From the NCBI GenBank assembly GCA_037384645.1, contig JARRNT010000047.1:1-16657 (forward strand): DNA of 16,657 nt. Direction: 5' to 3'. The first letter of the stretch is position 1. The number at the start of each line of letters is the position of its first letter. The notes under the pieces are model-generated. The model did no database searches, was not told the origin of the DNA, and saw only the letters and a list, made by a program, of their open reading frames with translations. The position numbers were made by a program, and so were the translations under genes. The stretch is from RI-92 sp037384645 (GTDB lineage Bacteria; Pseudomonadota; Gammaproteobacteria; UBA6429; Thiohalophilaceae). This document shows positions 14,757 to 16,657 of this stretch, piece by piece.

Positions 14757-15665
14757 TCAGGGGTTGTTTTCGCTATTCATCGAATCGGCCAACTCATTCA
14801 GCATTTGCCGCATGACTCTGTCAAATCGCTGCATTAATGCCTGCCACTGATCTTTATAATCGTCCGAGACGCCAGTATTGATATCACCCAGCTGCTGTTG
14901 CGCCATGCCCATATCGTTATTGCAGGCAGTGAGGGATTTGGTATCGGGATGTGCAAGTAAGGCACTGCTGTCATTCAGATCGGCAGCCACTTTGACCATG
15001 ACCTGGCGCTCATGCTCAGACGGATGATTGTTTTTATCCCGCAAGGCACGATTAATCGAGTCTCGGAGTTGTTGCATGATGTCCTGCAGTTCGCGGGCAT
15101 GCTTATTGAGAATACTCTCGGCCTGCTGCGAGAAAGAGTCGGCCATCGCCTGGAGCTTTTTGCCCAGGCGCTGCATTTCGGCATTGAGCTGTTTTGCCGA
15201 GGCATCCAGGCTCTTGGATAAGGCCGTCCCCATCTGGTTGAGCTGGCCAAACAACTGGCCCAGCGCGCCGCCGTGCAAATCCTCCCCGGTCCGGCGGTAA
15301 TCGACCTTCCAGACACCGTCCTGGCGCACCAGGTATGTCACACATTGCCGCTTGTCTGCCGCATTGCCCGCGAGACCGGAGAAACGGGTCTCAATACTGG
15401 CTCGGTCACCGTCAATAATAACTTTACCCCACTCTGGCTTGTAACCGTGCCAGTCCAGGTCAAAGCCGGTAAATGCCTGGGCATTGGTCAGGGTGGAATA
15501 CTTTGCCGCAGCAACAGCATCATGTTCAATCACGGCCTGCCAGAAAGCCTTTGCCACTGCCTGGGGGGTTTTTGGCCCGAAACAGCCAGAAAGCAGCAAT
15601 GTCATCAGACAAACAGCGATTAACAAAATGGGATTAGCTGGTTTCAATTTTATTCTCAACATCAT
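14757..15665 (-). CDS. lipoprotein with NTF2-like (DUF4878-type) head and helical tail
   Basis: This 302-residue putative lipoprotein has a signal peptide ending in the lipobox LLSGC28; phenylalanine at +2 predicts outer-membrane sorting. Residues about 32-125 look like an NTF2-like DUF4878 domain (PQAVAKAFWQAVIEHD..., ending VRQDGVWKVDYRR). From about 135 to 210 follows a long amphipathic helix rich in Leu, Gln and Ala (LGQLFGQLNQMGTALSKSL...), probably coiled coil, then a second helical part with C248 to the end. I do not recognise a specific function. Two adjacent ATG codons start the frame (15665, 15662), with only a weak GGA upstream. It lies 132 bases downstream of yajD on the same strand, and the region between contains the short inverted repeat GATTCG-N7-CGAATC at 15735-15753. 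Confidence 0.82.
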   Translation of the reverse strand: MMLRIKLKPANPILLIAVCLMTLLLSGCFGPKTPQAVAKAFWQAVIEHDAVAAAKYSTLTNAQAFTGFDLDWHGYKPEWGKVIIDGDRASIETRFSGLAGNAADKRQCVTYLVRQDGVWKVDYRRTGEDLHGGALGQLFGQLNQMGTALSKSLDASAKQLNAEMQRLGKKLQAMADSFSQQAESILNKHARELQDIMQQLRDSINRALRDKNNHPSEHERQVMVKVAADLNDSSALLAHPDTKSLTACNNDMGMAQQQLGDINTGVSDDYKDQWQALMQRFDRVMRQMLNELADSMNSENNP

Positions 15666-15797
15666 TGATTACGTTCCAGTGACTGCACCTGCCTGGCAAA
15701 AGTGTATACAAACGCGCCCGGTCAGAAAAGTAACGATTCGACAATTCCGAATCCGGTCAGGGCAGACATCCAGGCCGTATCAGGAACAGCGCGAGGT

Positions 15798-16163
15798 CTA
15801 TGACTTGTCTTTTTGCAGCATCGATTTCAAATCTGCAAAGGGATTGTGCGTGGCGGCAGCGCGTTGCCTGTCGCCCACCAGGCTTTGCTGCGCCTCCAGC
15901 TGGCGTTGATGCTCATTATCGTGGCAATACAAACACAGCAACTCCCAGTTGCTGCCATCAGGCGGATTATTGTCGTGGTTGTGATCGCGGTGATGCACGG
16001 TCAGTTCGCTGAGGTTTTTGCCTTTAAATTCACGACCACAACGTCCGCAAATATGCGGGTACATCTTCAACGCCTGTTCGCGGTAACCCTGCTCGCGTAA
16101 CTCGCTGGCCCGCCGGGCTTCGGCTACGACCTTGCTCAGTTTGTCTTTATCGGTGTTCGCCAT
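15798..16163 (-). CDS. yajD: HNH nuclease-family protein YajD
   Basis: This 121-residue protein closely follows E. coli YajD. The GYREQALKMYP segment is followed by the zinc knuckle C39-G-R-C42, the HNH core LTVHHRDHNHDNNP with H57/H58, the GSNWELLCLYCHDNEH segment with C77 and C80, and the conserved C-terminal HNPFADLKSML. It is predicted to be a small cytoplasmic HNH endonuclease, but no biological target is known. The frame is open back to an ATG at 16226; start 16163 was chosen because GGGTG sits six bases upstream and homologues begin near here. The residues ahead of it (VWSSSYVRVTV) look non-native. A promoter match lies at 16234-16261. Confidence 0.92.
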   Translation of the reverse strand: MANTDKDKLSKVVAEARRASELREQGYREQALKMYPHICGRCGREFKGKNLSELTVHHRDHNHDNNPPDGSNWELLCLYCHDNEHQRQLEAQQSLVGDRQRAAATHNPFADLKSMLQKDKS

Positions 16164-16233
16164 CACTGTCACCCTGACATATGAACTCGACCAGACCATT
16201 TTAGCCATAAATCTCTCGTTGTGCATGTAATTT

Positions 16234-16261
16234 TATATAGCCAAATGAATGAGTTACACAA
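16234..16261 (-). promoter_or_regulatory. putative promoter of yajD
   Basis: On the minus strand TTGTGT (16261-16256, 4 of 6 to the -35) and TATATA (16239-16234, 4 of 6 to the -10) are 16 bases apart. The transcript would start near 16227, giving a leader of about 64 bases to ATG 16163. The overlapping hexamer TATAAA at 18-base spacing is an alternative -10. Confidence 0.4.
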
Positions 16262-16657
16262 CATCGGATAAATCCAGCCCCGCCCGCAGACATCCTCGTC
16301 GTCCCATTATTACATCTGCCGAGGGTTTTGTGAGCCCGATCCCGATCTTTGAGAAGCATTGGCCATCAAGCCCCGTCCTGCCGGTAAACCTGTCGGCAGC
16401 CGCGATGTTAATCCTGAATACACAGTGTCGTGTTCCCACCTCTGGAGAATTGTTATCGCTAGCATTGGTATTGCTGGTCGCTGGACTGTCAGGCGGCGGC
16501 CTGGCAGAGGCAACAAAGGGAAGTGGGCAATTGGGTCCGAGACAAAAGCAGAACCTGGATACGATCAAACAGCGAACCGCGCAGCGCATCCAGGCGCACA
16601 TCAGCAAAATGCACAGGACCGCCAGAGCCTGCGCAGTTGTTTACCCCGGTGTGGTGG
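16249..16657 (+). CDS. possible partial exported protein, hypothetical, open at right edge
   Basis: Plus frame 1 has no stop from ATG 16249 to the window end, 136 codons. The first 60 residues are rich in Pro, Ser and Arg and may not be translated. In-frame alternatives are GTG 16330 and ATG 16405. After that comes a hydrophobic segment (ELLSLALVLLVAGLSGGGLAEA) like a signal peptide or single membrane helix, then a basic, Gln-rich likely helix (RQKQNLDTIKQRTAQRIQAH). No good Shine-Dalgarno precedes any candidate start; a GGAG lies too close to a TTG near 16444. I do not recognise a family. It is divergent from yajD. The long open frame and the hydrophobic-then-charged layout favour a real gene, but chance cannot be excluded. 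Confidence 0.4.
   Translation, partial: MSYTTSDKSSPARRHPRRPIITSAEGFVSPIPIFEKHWPSSPVLPVNLSAAAMLILNTQCRVPTSGELLSLALVLLVAGLSGGGLAEATKGSGQLGPRQKQNLDTIKQRTAQRIQAHISKMHRTARACAVVYPGVV

Noticed and set aside
14416..14850. Plus-strand open frame with a hydrophobic stretch (QAIVIAVLLLC) followed by a cysteine-containing segment
   Set aside because: It overlaps the hrpB start and runs 94 bases antisense into the lipoprotein gene, has no ribosome binding site and matches no family I know. Possible small gene, but not supportable.
15718..15760. Direct repeat CCGGTCAG at 15718-15725 and 15753-15760
   Set aside because: Only 8 bases, two copies 35 bases apart; it could be chance and there is no CRISPR-like array or other copy nearby.
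16254..16607. Minus-strand 117-codon frame opposite the right-edge frame
   Set aside because: No ribosome binding site or domain; its cysteine-rich N-terminus looks like the complement of the more plausible plus-strand frame.

Overview
The window looks like chromosomal DNA of a free-living gammaproteobacterium. The base composition is moderately GC-rich. Several proteins closely follow families common in that class: HrpB, YajD, YgiD, NuoI, EmrAB, a secreted YbhB/YbcL protein and an OprI-like lipoprotein. A sulfide:quinone oxidoreductase-like flavoprotein hints at reduced-sulfur metabolism, but this is one gene and does not identify a genus. I see no rRNA, tRNA, CRISPR array, transposase, integrase or phage gene.

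Layout. Positions 1-1881 (+) hold the 3' end of an EmrA-type membrane fusion protein and a complete EmrB-type drug exporter, overlapping by 4 bases. A universal stress protein (1966-2403, +) follows and ends at a strong hairpin terminator. That terminator is shared with a convergent, secreted PEBP-family protein (2474-3028, -). Next is a CLC chloride channel/transporter with a C-terminal CBS-like region (3287-5131, -). Its upstream region carries a perfect dyad of two 12-base arms that overlaps the best -35 match. Upstream of that lies a probable redox operon on the minus strand: a two-repeat DUF1540 protein (7294-7590), a stand-alone NuoI ferredoxin (6709-7200) and the SQR-like flavoprotein (5280-6578).

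The 436-base divergent region 7591-8026 holds repeated GATAA motifs, several within perfect palindromes. It separates the redox operon from an envelope cluster. That cluster comprises a LysM L,D-transpeptidase (8027-9037, +), a small OprI/Lpp-like alanine-zipper lipoprotein ending in lysine (9186-9455, -) and a second YkuD-domain protein (9534-10073, -). Together they suggest covalent tethering, and perhaps release, of an outer-membrane lipoprotein on peptidoglycan.

The rest is mostly minus strand: a YgiD-like extradiol dioxygenase (10200-11000), a short-chain dehydrogenase (11045-11803), the helicase HrpB (11937-14429), a lipoprotein with an NTF2-like head and a long helical tail (14757-15665), and the HNH protein YajD (15798-16163). 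At the right edge a plus-strand frame stays open to the window end and may be the start of another gene.

No obviously new defence or mobile system is visible. The most interesting points are the DUF1540-NuoI-SQR grouping, the lipoprotein between two YkuD enzymes, the dyad at the clc promoter, and the GATAA-rich divergent region.
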